A DNA stretch of 64,000 bases from contig OZ026516.1 in NCBI GenBank assembly GCA_964019695.1, forward strand, positions 96,286,368-96,350,367, given 5' to 3'. The position numbers and the translations under genes are program-made. The stretch is from Loripinus fragilis. Its lineage: Eukaryota > Mollusca > Bivalvia > Lucinida > Lucinidae. Shown here one piece after another: positions 11,120 through 26,100 of this stretch (positions are counted from its first letter, which is position 1; every line of letters starts with the position of its first letter). The notes beneath the pieces were generated by a model. That model saw only the letters and a list, made by a program, of their open reading frames with translations, was not told the DNA's origin and did not search any database.

Positions 11120-14100
11120 GTAAAAAACTTATTAATGACACCCTCTGATGTTGCAACATAACTCAGTGAGTGTTGGAAGATTAGCCTTCGCTGCTTGCAT
11201 ACATGTAGAATAAAAGTACCAGTGACCAAAAGCTAAAGGTCTAGCTAGCCCTTTTGGGGTTGCCATTTTCAAAAGAATGCATTAATGCCTATATAGTATA
11301 TATGCAACAATAACCATTTGGCCAAATAAAAAATGTGTTTAGGGTAACACGACCCTACCTAAATTTACTGGTGAAACCTAGAATTTTCTCAGGTTTCCTG
11401 AAAAAAAGAATTATGCATTTTGAAAGGTGAAATGCATAAAATTATATTTTTTTTCCAGAAAAAAAAATAAGAAATATATGTGTGCCTACCCCACCTAAAA
11501 TTTTCAGAACTGTTACCTGAAACACACTTATTTTTTTTATTTGGCGTTTTCATACCAGTCTGGTTTGTTTGTTTGTTTTGATTCTTTACGTCCCATCAAC
11601 AATCTTTCGGTTATGTAGGGCCGGGTCTTCCTGGGTTGAACCAATACTAAGCTAGGATTAATGTGTCTTGCTCAAGGACACAATGCAGTGACGCCTGTGA
11701 GGATTGAACCCGCAGCCCCTCAGTCAGTCTCGAGTCAAGCACTTTATCACAGCACTCTACCACTGAGCCACTGCGCTCCCTTTGGATTGATGGACATTCT
11801 GGTATGTTTTTTGTTGGAAAAAAAGGAAAAAAACATTTATCTGAAAAACCACTCTTCTCAAGGCCTTAAATCATTAAATGTTTTGTATTTTTCAGTGATG
11901 GTGGGTTCAGTATGGTAGAATCACCAGTCCCTTCAGCTAGAACTTCTGAGTAAGTAAACTTTTACGACAAAAAACTTTTTTTAACTCTGCATGCTGGGAA
12001 AATGTTCATGATTTTTTATTGTCTGCAGACTTTTTTCAAAATTAACTTTTAGGTTTACCATCAGAGTTGCAAACAGTTTGGATCTAGATCAGACTCGACA
12101 AAATTTCGAGCCTGATCTGGATCCAAACTGTTTGCAAAGGTTATCAGCAGACGACATGGGTAAGTAAAGAGTTAACCTCAAACAGGGTATAGTTGGCGTT
12201 GTCTGTCTATCCTGAACCATATCTCAGTAGCTTTTGGTCAGATATGATGGATTCTTGGTAATAGAGGGTCGATATCAGGCCCCCAGATAAGGCTGCATAC
12301 CGAAAAATTCTTCCTCTTATTTCTCAACCAAAACATAATAATGAAGGAACCGTCTCACTGAGACATTTCTTTTGAGCACCCGAAACACATGTTTAAGCTG
12401 ATGGATAAGAAAATAATCACAATTTTATGTTGAATTTTTTTTGCTTAACTGGCCCTATGTCGATATCCTATCAGTTACACCATTAAAACTATACTTCATG
12501 TCCTTATCGGCCCCTTGCACAGTTGGTACTGCAGATCCAGGGGTCACAAGTTCGATCCAGGCCCAGTCCCATGCTTTCGTGGAGATTGATCATGAAATAA
12601 TTTCTACGGTCATTCTCCTCTTTCTGCTGATTCAAGAAGGGTTGTTGTCAGTTAAAAGTGATAGAATGTGCACCAAGTACTGGTTAACCACCCAGGAAAA
12701 AAAAGTGTGGTTAGGTTAACCCACACGAGCATAGCTGTTGACTGGGACGTAAAACCTCAAACCAAGCAAAAAAGTTCCTGTCCTTGACTTAATTAGAACA
12801 GACAATTACAATGCAAAAGCTATATTGGCTTTCTGTGTTTAACACTATCACACACACTATTGAGCCGTGACATGAGATTTCAACAGTGTGGTATGTGCGA
12901 CCAGCAAAGACTCAGATCAGCCTGCGCATATGCGCAGTCTGATCAGAGCCTTTGCTAGTCGCTTGAATATTTTATGACCATTTGGAGTTTCTAAGCTTAA
13001 AAGGAGGCTGCACAGGCTCATCTGAGTCTACACTTGTCAAAATGCCACATTGATGGAAGTCACATGTCACGGCTCAATTTAGAGAAAGCATCCTTTCACC
13101 AGGATTTTAAAGGGTTTAACCATAGCAGGTTATCAAGTATATTAAACTATTCATAAGGTGCTGCTGTAACAAATTGTTTGATTTAAGCTAACTTTTCCAT
13201 ATTTACAAGATTCTAGAATCACTAGCTGAGCAGGCTGGTATTAAATCCAAAACATTGAAGACAGTGATGGCCACGAAATTACTTCTTTGCATGCTGGGTA
13301 ATTTTTAACGCTTTTTAAGTTGTCTGCTATATTAACTTTTTCGAAAAATTCTTTCAGGAACACTATCAGACGGTCAAACGGTTTGGATCCAGGTTAGGAC
13401 TGACATTCTGTCTGTCCTGATCTGGATCCAAACTGTTTGCAAAGATTAGATGACAAAAGTCGCCATTAGTAAGGAGAGCTAATACACATTCCAGCTGCTG
13501 TACTTATGAACTAAATATGAATTCACTGTATGTTTGTTAAATCCTTTAATCTTTTATCTTTGTGATCAACATCATCTGTCACCATGGGGAGAGCAGTGGC
13601 TCAGTGGTAGAAGGTTTGACTCGAGACCGAGAGGCCGCAGGTTCGAGCCTCACTGGCGTCACTGTGTTGTGGTCCTAGGGCAAGACACATTTATCCTAGC
13701 TTAGTACTGTTTCAACCCAGGAAGACTCGTCCCTGTTTAACTGAAAGATTGTTGATGGGACGTAAAGAATCAAATCAAGCAAAACAAACATCTGTCACCT
13801 ATTACAGTAAATGTATTTGTACAGATACTTTGCATACTGGAAAATATTTCATGATTTCTGCTGACATATTTCAAAATTCATGTTTCAGAATTCGAAAAAT
13901 TCTTCCAGGAATTTTATCAGAGTGTCAAACAGTTTGGATCCAGAGCTGGCCTGACATGTTGTCCGGACAGTTCTGGGCCCAAACTGTTTTGAAAGGTTAT
14001 CAGCAGACGACACTGACAAAATTAAGTTAATGGCAAATTGGCAAGTATTGATGAGGTGTCTGTATTTTTAGGATCCACAGGCCTTTAGATAAGAGTTCAT

Positions 14101-17100
14101 AATTAAAAATTAATTTTCTTCTTTCTCAACCAAAACATATCTTGTGGGTACTCAAAAAGAGCCATCTCAATGAGACTGTTCTTTAACACCTGGAACAAAT
14201 GTTTGAACTGTTGGATAAGAAAATGTTCAAAATTTTATGCTCAAAATTATTTTTTGTCTGGACCTGTGATACAATATTGTTTATTTCCTGTTTGCAGGTT
14301 TGTGGATAAAGCGATCAAGGCCACAGTGATAGGACATCTGTTTGGTGATGAGTCATCACTTCTTAACGCAAGCATTGATACAACGGTGAGAGAGGACCAG
14401 ACCGAACCAGGTAAACATACATATCCCTGCTGAATCTTAGGTCAAGAATAGTAGAAAAAAATGTGTTCTTTTACTCAAACAGCCCGTAAAATGGGCCCAA
14501 AAAATTATGATAATGTGTATCATACATCAAGTTCTCTCAGATTGTTCTTTTAAAAAAAGAGGTTATCAGGTTTTTGATTCACACACTAACCCAGACTGTA
14601 GTTTAACCCTTTATGCACTAATGGATTTTTCCTTCTGGTTTGATACAATAAACTAAGGATGGTCCATTGTATCCAGGGATCACAGGTTTAATTCTAAATT
14701 ATAGGGAACACACATGTTTTTTTATGCATTAACACTTGCTAGACTCCTAGGAAGATGTTTGAATATGAGGCCGTTAGGCCAAGCATTTCAAACATCATCC
14801 AAAGGCCCGTCAAGTGTTAATGCAATGAAACAAGCATGTATGATCCTTATTCTTGCATATTCCACCTGTTTCCTGGAATCCAACCAAAACCATACTGAAA
14901 ACGTCGCTTAAACATTAAAATATCCATTTTCTTACACGGATTTCTATAAACAATATGGCCTCAGGGTCAAACTTTCAAGTGTCATTATGTCGCCGCATTG
15001 TCATAGACGCGTGCACATTTTCGCCAACAAAAGCATCGACAAAATGATCAGTCAAGGCCTCAACGTTTTACCGTGTAACGTCATTCAAACAATTCAGGAC
15101 TCGGTTTAGGTTTATGTAAAGTTTAAAGCCATGTTCAAACAGCATGTGAATCTCATGATTTGAACATGGATTTTTGTTCATTTGATAACGGCTTCAAACA
15201 GCTTTGCACAACAAATTTTATGCAAGAATATGTATTTCATCTGGGTCTTCACTGTTTGTCAAAGTATGTTTTTAAGTCACCAGTATACAAAGGGTTAAAG
15301 AAAACAATATCAAACTAGAAATGGGCAGTTGATAATTGGCCCTCACATATCCCCATTCTTTCATTAATTTTGACACCTCTCCAGGGTCAAAAAATAAATG
15401 TGCTTTTTTATGCCCTACTAGTGTAAACATTTCACTCAACAAAATAAAGTGGTCCAGGGGTTTAGGAGATAGCATATCAGATGGACATTCCAACAGGCAG
15501 AGGCACTCACAATATTCTCAGCGCTTTTAAAAAAGGGGTGGGTAACCCAAATCAGTGAATGTCTATGGATGAAAAGCTGTTTCACAGAAATTTTTATTTT
15601 ACAAGTATGCGGGACAATTTATACCACATGCCACAAACATAATTCATTTGTTTAACTTTGAGAATTTTTGTAATTGTATCGTTGTTTGTACAGTTTCAGA
15701 AAACGTGGAGAGGTCATTCTCTGGAGGAAGCATTAACAACTTGGACAGGTAAGTTATTAAAATATTTTAGTCCAGATTAAAAAAGTTATACTGTAGTAAA
15801 ACCTGTCTTAAGAGGCCACTAAAAAAGAACACCAAAGATTGTTTTTTAAGACCGATTGTCGCCTAATGCAGGTCAAAAGTATTGCAGAATGCTCCAAGAG
15901 GATCTGCAATACTTTCGACCTTCATTAAGCTACCATTTGTCTTTAAGATGTGTCTTTTGTCTATTTTTGAGTGGCGGCTTAAGACAGGTTTTACTATAGT
16001 AGTAACCTGGCTCCCTGTAAGATTTTGGTACTTGTTGCGTAGGTGACCTGGCCCAGAGGTTATAATTTTTTTTCATGCTCAACTCAAATGAGCATGAAAT
16101 TTCAACTGCTCATAAAAATTAAAATACCGGCAAATGAAGAAGTTTCTTGCTTTAAGTCTCTCAGATGTTGTAGTTATCATGCTATTAAAAGTTACAATGC
16201 CAGCGATTAACATTTATGAGCAGGAGAAATTTCGTGCTCGGCTGAGTTGAGCATAAATAAGATTTATAACCTCGGAGCTAGAGTTAGCAGATCAACTTGC
16301 CCTAACTCAGTGTCCCAAGAGTTTTTGCTTCTTGCATACTTGACGAAGCCTCTGACAGATAATTAGCATTCTAGCCCTGGCTCTAACAGATAATTAGCAT
16401 TCTAGCTCTGGCTCTAACACAGATAATTAGCATTCTAGCCCTGGCTCTAACAGATATTTAGCATTCTAGCCCTGGCTCTAACACAGTTAATTAGCATTCT
16501 AGCCCTGGCTCTAACAGATAATTAGCATTCTAGCCCTGCTGGATAGCTGTGCAAATAGCATCTTTAAGAATATGCAATAATTACCATTCATATCATGAGG
16601 AACGCGATGGCTCTGTGGTGGAGTGTTAGACTTGAGATGGAAGGGTCGCAGGTTTGAGACTCTCCAGTAATATTTTCAAATGCATGATATTTTAAAAGTG
16701 TCAAAAGGCGTTATTATGGAGTAAAGGGTTAACCAAATTGAGAAAGCAGAATCGATTAGTCTGAGCTAATAATAAGTTTTGAAGGTCGTGAGGTGAAGGG
16801 TTTGTTGAAAGATAGATACCAGGAAACCTTCGCTGGTGAAGATGTTGATGAGCTTGAGTGGCCATCTCTTGGGCCCGTAGTTACTGGTCCTCTTTGCTTC
16901 TCTTCCATAAGATTCATTGTAGTGCTGTGTTTTGAAATAGACAATTACTTGACCCCTGCTCACAGCTCAAAAATCACTAAGTCCTCACACAGTGCCCAAT
17001 ATTGTAGATTCCAGATATAGAGTGATGCCCTGAAGATTTATTTTACTCCTGAACCTATACGCAATGGAATAGTCTTTCACCTTCTTCAGTCACTGCCCAG

Positions 17101-20100
17101 ACCACAGAGGAGTTGAGCATGTTTAGGGCTCTCATTTGACAAATTACTTTTTTTTTAAAAAGCAAAATTCAACATTCCCTTGCATAATGTTAAATTTTGA
17201 GTGGGCCAGTGTAGATAAAAGAAAAAGAAAAGACTAGAAATAACAAAATATAAATCTATGTTTATCTCATTACAGTGATTTTGCTGCTGTGAAGGACAGG
17301 ATCAGACAGTATGAGAAGCCTGGTGAACCACAGCTTGCCAATGTTCCTAATTCAAGACAACAGAAGGGAGTCATTATAACACAGGTAATGATGTAACTCC
17401 AGGTATACTTGCTATACTGAAGGACTTTAGAAACGCACCACTTGCTAAAATGTTAATACATGGCGAAAATTTAATATTTTCATTATGTGAAAAATGCAAT
17501 TGACAAGTTCCGTCATTTAGCTAGCATTCAATAAGAAAATCGAAACGCTGTGGCCTAAGATTGCCGTGACGTCGCGATAATTCTGAGACAGCTCAAATTA
17601 AAAAAGTCACAGAGTACCGATACCTTCCATAATGAGCGAAAAAAGATTTCGGACGGATGTTTGTCCTCTTGGAGCATTCTGCAATACTTTTGACCTGCAT
17701 TATGCGATAATTGGTCTTTTTGAGAGTGACTGTTTTACACAGGTTTTACTGTATGTTCTGATTTTAAATTACAGGCCATGTTTTTATCTTTTTCAGATTT
17801 TAAGAAGCTCATCATCCGAGTCAGAGGAACAAAGTAGAGAATCTGAAAAGTAAGTTGTTTTTCTGTTTGGTAGTTCACATGAGCATGAAGTGATTTAAGT
17901 GAAATAGTGATCAGTCAATATTGGGCAACATCCGTCAACTCGCCCTATACCTCTACGCTGACTCGAGACAGAGGGGCCGCGGGTTCAAGCCTCACCAGTG
18001 TCACTGCGTTGTGTCCTTGAGCAAGACACATTAAACCTAGCTTAGTACTGGTTCAACTGAGAAAGACCTGTCGCTTTATAACTGAGAGATTGTTGATGGG
18101 ACGTAAAGAATCAAATCAAATAAAAACAAATAAAATTCAAGACCTATGCTGTCTGCTCTCTCATCTGCTTATGTACTTGGGTAACCTATATAGCAAACAA
18201 TATGGACCCAGATCAGACTGCCAGTCAGATCAGGGTTCATAGTATTTGCTTACATGATAAAATCTGAGCTGAAGTGCACATGAATATTTGCAGCAGACAT
18301 AATAAACAAACAGCATTTTCTTGCACACTGCATAAGGATATCTGAGATTTTACCCTGGGATAGAAAATCTTATCTTACCTGTGCTATCTTACCCAGGACA
18401 TCAAGTAACGTCATCATGTTCAATTGCATCTTAGCGTATTCAGGGACTTCTAGAAGCTTATTTTAAAATAAATAAAAAAATAAATAAATGAATAAATAAA
18501 AACAGTGGTGAGCAAGAAAAAGAATCCATTATTTATGTGAGGGTAGGATAGAAAAATCTGTCCCTCGGGATCACCGTTTGTCATCACTCATCAAGCCTCG
18601 TGATGCCAAATGGCGATCCTCGGGACAGATTTTTCTATCCTACCCTCACTTTCATGATAGATTCTTATATAATATATTCAGGACAAAAAATATTGGCATG
18701 GTAAGAGTTAATCAAATCTTACAGTACTGTCCCTTAGGTAACACAGGCTTTCCAGCGTTCCTAGTTTTTCCTAGTTTTCCTACTTTTTCCTAGTTTTTTA
18801 AATGTGCTCCTAGGTTTTCCTAGTTTTGTCTAAAACTTCCTAGTATTCCTAGTTTTTCATAAATTTGGCACCTTTTTGGATAAGGTAAAACTGTCTTTGA
18901 ATGTGTTTTGGAGAATTATGTTTCAGGATAAGACCTTCAGGGTATTAAGCTGTCAGAATCTGGTGTTCTTTATGTGGTCTGGTGTCACTGGTGCATAGTC
19001 TAGCTGTCTTTGTTGATAACTGAAGGTTGGACTATGCTCCATGATGACTACAATTGACTCAGGCCCCTAAGTGGAACCCTAAGAACCCTTTATTTGGTTG
19101 AAATCCTTTAAACTTATCTATAAAGACCTTTATTTTGAATGATAAACCTTTGAGAATTAGACCATAATTGTTGACATGTTATGACTATGTTGGTGACATT
19201 GTGCATGTATTTATCTTCAGACCATATGACCATTAAAACTAGTGTCTACCTCTTTCATTAATGTAAATCAAACTCTGTTGTGGGCTGATGGTCAGTTATT
19301 TTCTGATGTTTCATATAAGGCAGTATCCACGGTAAACAGCTGAGGTCATATCGGCATGACTAGTTGATCCTAACTATACTTTTCTTTGGCAGGAGTACTC
19401 AGTGCTCATCTTTTCACCAGTAACTGACAATTAGTGAAAAATGTACCAAATCTGGGAATCGAATCTGCACAACTCGCAAACTTTTGGCTAGACATGCTAC
19501 CAACTGCAATAATTTGGCTCACAAATAATAATGGATTTTAAAATCATCTAATGTCACTAATCTGATATCTACACCCAAGTCTAATAAAGACATATGCCTG
19601 TCTGTGTAAATCTTATACATTGTACAATAAATGGGAGCAATGTCCTATGAAAATCTTCATTTGCTGAAGGTAAAATTGTTCTTGCAAAATGACCTGAGAT
19701 TGCTTCTCCTGCTTTCTTTGTTTTCAAAATGTTCAGGGGATGGACCCCCAGACCCCCCTTTCAGCCCAGTTTGTTTTAATTTTTAAATCCAACACACTGC
19801 TCAACACAAGACTAGTTCAAGTGAGGTATACAGCTCTGGGAGTGAAAAAAATAGGGGGGGGGGGTATACTACAGTAATTTGTGATTAGTTGGCTAAGGAT
19901 AGCCGTACCCTGATACCATACAATCCAATCGTCTATCAATCATAGCTGGAGGTTGAAAAGACCAGACTCCATTAAAATGATTGAAAATTGAATGTTAATT
20001 TGCTCTTTATTTGTAGGAATTTCAGTAAAAACACTCTTTATTGTGCCTAAAATAGCCTTTATAAAAGCCTTTTATTTCATGAGAGTCTGCTAAGGGGCCT

Positions 20101-23100
20101 TTTGACTGCAAAAGAAAACTTAGTTAGCTTAACAGTCTTATGTGTATGGTATGTGTAGGGAAAAGTAAAAACTAGTCATGAAATATCTCCTAGTTTTTGC
20201 CTCCACCTTCCTACATTTTCCTAGTTTTTTCCTAGTTTTTTGTAAATAATTTTCCTAGTTTGCTCCTAGTTTTTTCAAAGATGCTGCTGGAAAGCCTGGT
20301 AACACTACAAAAATGGGTAAAGGAAATTTGAACTATGAAAAACAAGACCACCAAGTAGCCTGGCATATTATAGCGTAAAGGAAAACTTTTAAATCATCTT
20401 TCAAATTGTTGAACAGAATCCAAAATAATTTGGCTGAAATATACTGTCATCGGAAATGAATGTCCAGAATTGATAACAATTTGGTAGGAATGTTCACCAG
20501 GTAACCCTCTATAGGTATAGCTAACAAATTGATCTGTCACTATGGCTGCTAGGTCGGGCCTGGCTTATATAGGCTAAGGAATATTGAAATCTCTTCTACT
20601 TTCATTAGAATTCAATTTTAATTGGCAGATATGGTGTGTATATGACCCTGACAGGGTTGCCAAGGTCAGGGAAAAAGTTGTCTCTGAAACCAATGATCAG
20701 AAAAAAAACCTACTTGGCAGAAATAGCTAATCTTTTAAGATTTCCTACACAAGCTAACTGACAAAAAGGCTTAGGCTAACAATGAAGACCTGTGATGGAC
20801 TGCTCCAGACCAGGGGCTTCATCGTTTGCTATTCTAACAAGCATTTTGTCAATCATAGGCCTGATAATAACAAAAGTTTTAGTTGAGACAGTCAAAGATA
20901 ATATTCAAAATTTTAGATCATTTGCAGTATGGAATGTTTTAAAATTTCAGAACACTAGTTGCCTGCCAAAAAACTTGGCTTAGACAAGCAGTGCAGACCC
21001 AGATCAGACTGCTTCTGAGGAAGCAGTCTGATTAGGGTCTTCTCTGTTTGCTATTCTGACAAGCATTTTGTGAATTCCAGCTCTAATAACAAACATTTTA
21101 TTGAGAAAAGAATGAGAAAAGTGTTCGAAATTTAAGAATATATGCTCATATACCAAGTAAAGTGAAGTATAAACTTTTCTTATTTATTAACTACTGATGT
21201 TTTGTTTTAGCATTTCTGAAGGAAATGGATTTGATGGTGTTCGGAGAGATTCAGACCCACTTGTTAATGTAAGTACGCTTGACTCTCCGCAACTCAAATT
21301 ATTATTGTGAATGGTTATATGGACCAGCATATAAACACATGTACAATGCCACTAATAAAGCAACCATACTAATGTATACAGCGGGCTAGAAGTCTAATTT
21401 TTGGTCTGAGTCTTCAGACTAGCCTAACTGTCAGAGGCTTCATTGCCTAATAATGGGATAAGGACTAAAATCTCGTATTCAGAAAGATTTTGGTACTTAT
21501 TGCAATTTTTAGCAATCAAGACTCCATAGGAGTCTGCATAACATCAGTCTGGCCAGAGCCTATGGTAAATAAAGTATGGGAGTTGATGAAGCATCAGACC
21601 AATAATTCTAATCCTACTGGATAGCTGTGTATGTAAGGTGATAGTAGACTAATGCATATTTTTCAAGGAAATGCCTTTTTTTCAAGGTTTAGGGAGGATA
21701 TAGTTTTCTTCTTGTCACTCAATTTGTCTGTCACACATTCCTTGTAAGCAGGATATCTCATAATGTATAAACTCCACAGCTTTGAAGCTTGGTATTACAG
21801 CTGATTGTAGGGAGCGCAGTGGCTCAGTGGTAGAGTGCTTGACTCGAGACCGAGAGGCCATGGGTTCGAGCCCCACCGGCGTTATTGCATTGTGGTCCTT
21901 GAGCAAGACACTTTTATTCTAGCTTAGTACTGGTTCAACCCAGGAAGACCCATCCCTGTTTAGCTGAAAGATTGTTGATGGGACGTAAAGAATCAAATCA
22001 ATCAAAACCAAAACAAAATTACAGCTGATTAAAGGTGACAAATGGATTACCTGATTATTTTTTGAATGAGTTATTGACCATTATGGACAAGCATATGTTT
22101 GTGAGCACAGTGTTTCAAAGGCACAGTTTCCAGTTTTATTTTATTTCAGAGAAACCATAATAGATGTAATAGTTATACCATGGGTTGTCCGCCTGTACGT
22201 GGAGATAATCCACGAGCTTTAGCGAGTGGATTATCTTACGTACAGGTGGACAACCCATGGTATAACTATTTTATACCACCTATATCAGTGTAGACCTTGC
22301 ACATCACGAGATATTTCGTGTTAAAGTTGGTAAGGGTGGTATAAACAAAGTTACAACTTATTGTACTTATTGTTCTTTTAAATCATAATATGTGTAGCCA
22401 TTTTTATTTGATGTTGAATGTTTTTTTCAGTTCAAAAGACCAGCCGGACCACCAAACAGAAGATCTCCCAGTTGGGCATTGCACCACAGACCCAGTGACA
22501 GCGAAGAGGAGCATGCTGACCCAAGATCTCAGGGCTGGGGATCCAACCAGAGACCAGAGGAAAGGGAAGAAAATGCCATGGAAGACCAGGAAATAGAATC
22601 AGTCCGATTGATACCCAACGGTCACATTCCGTCGCAACACCAACCATCTGGTTCAAGAAGCAGTGAAATGTCTGAAGAAATGAACCATAATCATGTTAAA
22701 TCACGTATAGCCTTCCTGGACATCCGGAACGACAGTCCGAAGAAAGCGTCTCCAGAATCTCCCGACAAGTCACCGTCGGGCGAGAAGAAACCATTTGTGC
22801 CACCTCTAGATTTTTCCACCCTGCATGAACATGTAGGAACACAAGGTAATAAGGACTTTATTTAAGACTGTGTTTCAAAAAACTAATTTTCTTTTGAGCA
22901 CCCAAAACATATGTTAGCTGATTTGTAAGAAAATATTTACAATTTTACGCTCAAAAATTTTGTGGTAAGATCCTGTGTACACCCTAAATTAAAAAAAAAT
23001 TGAATACAAATTGCATGACAAAAAGGGATAGACGATCAGTGTATACTTGTAAGCAAGTTAAATGTTTTAAAATTTCAAACAATAAGCTGCTATTAAACAT

Positions 23101-26100
23101 TACAAGTACTAATGCAATGAAACAAACATGTTTAACAGTTATCTTGCATATTTTACCTGATTTTGACCAAAATCATGCTGAAAATGTTGCTAAAACATTA
23201 AAATTTTCCCTTTTATACACCAGATCTTCCTATGCAAAATGGGAGGAGCGTGATGGCTCAGTGGCTTAGTGCTTGACTCTAAATCGAGGGCTGTGGTTTG
23301 AGCCACATCAGAGGCACTGCGTTGTGTCCTTTAGCAAGACACTTTATCCTCTACTTAGTACTGGTTCAACCCAGGAAGACATGTCCTAACATAACAAGAA
23401 TCAAATCAAACAAACAAGATCGTTACAAAATGGTGTCAGCTTGAAACTTTTTATTCATCATAAAGTCGTCACATCATCATACTAGTGAGCAAAGTTTTCA
23501 CGAACAAAATCATAGGTGAAATAATCAGTCTGGGCCGCAATGCTTTCCACTGTAATCAAACAATTCAAGGCTCATTTGAAGTATTGTCAATTTAAGTATT
23601 GTCAAATTCAAAGCCATGTTCAAACAGCATGTGAACATCATGATTTGAACAGGGATTTATGGATCAAAACAGTTATGTGAATAGGCATTTATGCAAGCCG
23701 GGGACAAAAATTCCACTCGTCGGCTTGTAATTACAAGTGAAATCTAGAAAGGACAGTAATTCTTCCCATAGCACTCGTCCTACAGGACGACTGCTTTGGG
23801 GAGAATTACCTGAGGAAGTTATATTTCATATTACTCCCTTGTATTCTTTATTGCTTACGCTTTAAAAGGTCAAGTGCAAGTCTTTGCAGAACAAGTGAAA
23901 ATTGTAAGTCACTCGTCCTGCAGGACAAGTGCAATATTGAAATATTTTTGTCCCCTGATGTGTTATTGACAATATTTCAGATGCAATACCAGCTCGTAAA
24001 GCCCAGACAGTATCGTACCAGCGAGCCAAACAACACTTCCAGAACGATCAAGAAGAAGAAAACGAAGATCCGTCTCCGAAATCCAACCATATAAAACGCA
24101 AGGCTGGGTGAGTTGAGGTCCTATTCTTGTATTCTGGATAGTTATCTGCTAGTTTCTACAGGACTCCAGATAGGAACAATGCTGCACTGTAACAAATGGT
24201 GGCTCTCTCTTGGGGTGAAAATGAATTTGATTTGGCAGTCATTAAAGACTTTTCTTATTAAATTTTGTGTGGGTTTTCATTGGAAGGGTGCAATGCGCTC
24301 TAAAACATCTTTTTTTCAAGGACAAAAAGGGGATCGGAAGTGTTGTGAAAGTTTCCAGGATTATTCCTGAAATCAGGATTTTGAGGCTGACTTTCCATAG
24401 AAAGTTAGCCTCAAAATACTGAATTAGGCAGATATAATAGCTTTTCTGATGTATTTACAGTTTATCTAAAGTCAATTAACCATTTAAACTTGAAATATTA
24501 ATATTTTGATGGCATACTGCAAGTTTTAAAATTTGAATTTTAAAACTAGGATTTTGGAAATTTTGAACTTTCACCCATGGTAATAGTCCTGTGTTAAACT
24601 AAATAATTTTATTTAAAAATGTAGAAAGGTCAGCACTGTTCTTCTCTGGAGTCTTGGTAAATTTCCATTGATATCTTAGACTTACTGAAAAAAAAATATG
24701 CCCAAACTACCCATGGGCACAGGTTTTCAAAGCTTAGGTCATTTAATGGCATTATTGAATTGTAAACTCAAGAACAAAATCTGTTTGTAATGTTCAGAAA
24801 TTGACCAATTATTTCCCCAAAGAAATAAGGTAGATAACCATACATTAAGTTGTTATGTTATATTCAGGGTTATCTGGGGCTTCACTGTTTTTGTTTAACA
24901 TGTTTTCGATGCTGCACTTAATATACTCCACATTTGCTAGGTAGGGGCTGGAATGCAGATATATATCTATATATTGATAGCAGTCAGACCTATAGAAGCC
25001 ATTGAAAGTGATAGTTAATGCATGATGCTTTAAATTTCTGGGATTTTTCTTGAGTATTCCGTTCAGGGCAGTTAACCCTAAATTTGGGGGAAATTCTTGG
25101 ACTATCTTGTAGTCAATTATCACCCATAAATGCTCTCTATCAAGTGACCTGTATTGGTGAATCGCCTGTCTAAAGCAAACAAATTTTGCTTTTCAATGTG
25201 CAAGAACTACCTGTCTGAAGCAAGCAAATTTTGCTTTTCTGTGAAAAGCAAAATCTGCTTGCTTCAGACAGGTGCTTGATAAGTACAGTTACTAAAGTTG
25301 ATAGAACATATTTATATCAGTGTATAATTTATATTTTTGGATTTTTATTTTTTTATTATCAATTTATTTTTTATTATCAATTCTTCATTAGGAAGGGGGC
25401 TGTAGGATAAGGAAAATTCCTTATTATACTCAGATCTGTGTATATAAGTATACCTAGATGATTGATATTGCACATTACAAGCATATGTTATTACCACTAT
25501 ATAAGGGTAGTTTGGTCACATATTTCTTGTAATATCCTCAAACACATGACCAGTGATTTTTGGGGACATATTGGTTTTGGTGTGGTTCCTGTTCCTGTTG
25601 CCATTGTTTTAGCTGGCCATTTGCATCAGCACTGGCATGATTATATTTATGCCATCAGACAATGTTAAATTGTATATCCTTATCAGCTTCATAGCCTTTA
25701 TGAATTTGAAATAAACCATATATACATATTTTATTGTGACAGGATGAATAGCTGATTAAATTTTAGTGACCTTAATCCCAATTTCAAGGTCATCAGTACG
25801 TGAAAAAATGGGGAGATATATATTTTTCATTTAATCACTTTTCTAGTTTCCCTATTGGCTAGTATAAGAAATCTATAAACTTTTCTCTTAATATTCACGT
25901 GCATGGTCTAAAAGAATTTTCACTATTTTTTTAAATCACGTTAAGCACATCTTTCACCAGATAAAATTCATAAATGATAGAACAATTTGCAAAAGAAATT
26001 GCAAAATAAAATGTCTTGGGAGTTGCTACTCTCATTAGTTCAAAGTCTTTTGGACAGTTTTTACTTAGAATTATCAGTAGCTTAAGTTACAGGTTGTTAT

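Noticed and set aside
14170..14297. Extension of FAM13 exon 3 upstream to an ATG
   Set aside because: The upstream part is the M3 MITE; TTTGCAG at 14291-14297 is a good acceptor in the right phase.
16356..16540. CRISPR-like array
   Set aside because: Repeats are directly adjacent with no unique spacers, in an animal intron; it is a simple tandem repeat.
21807..21880. Possible tRNA genes in SINE-1 and SINE-2 heads
   Set aside because: A and B boxes are present but no clean cloverleaf, the sequence continues into SINE bodies, and target duplications surround the whole unit.
22432..22656. Antisense frame across FAM13 exon 8
   Set aside because: The sense strand carries the conserved FAM13 signature with matched splice sites; the antisense frame is a shadow.
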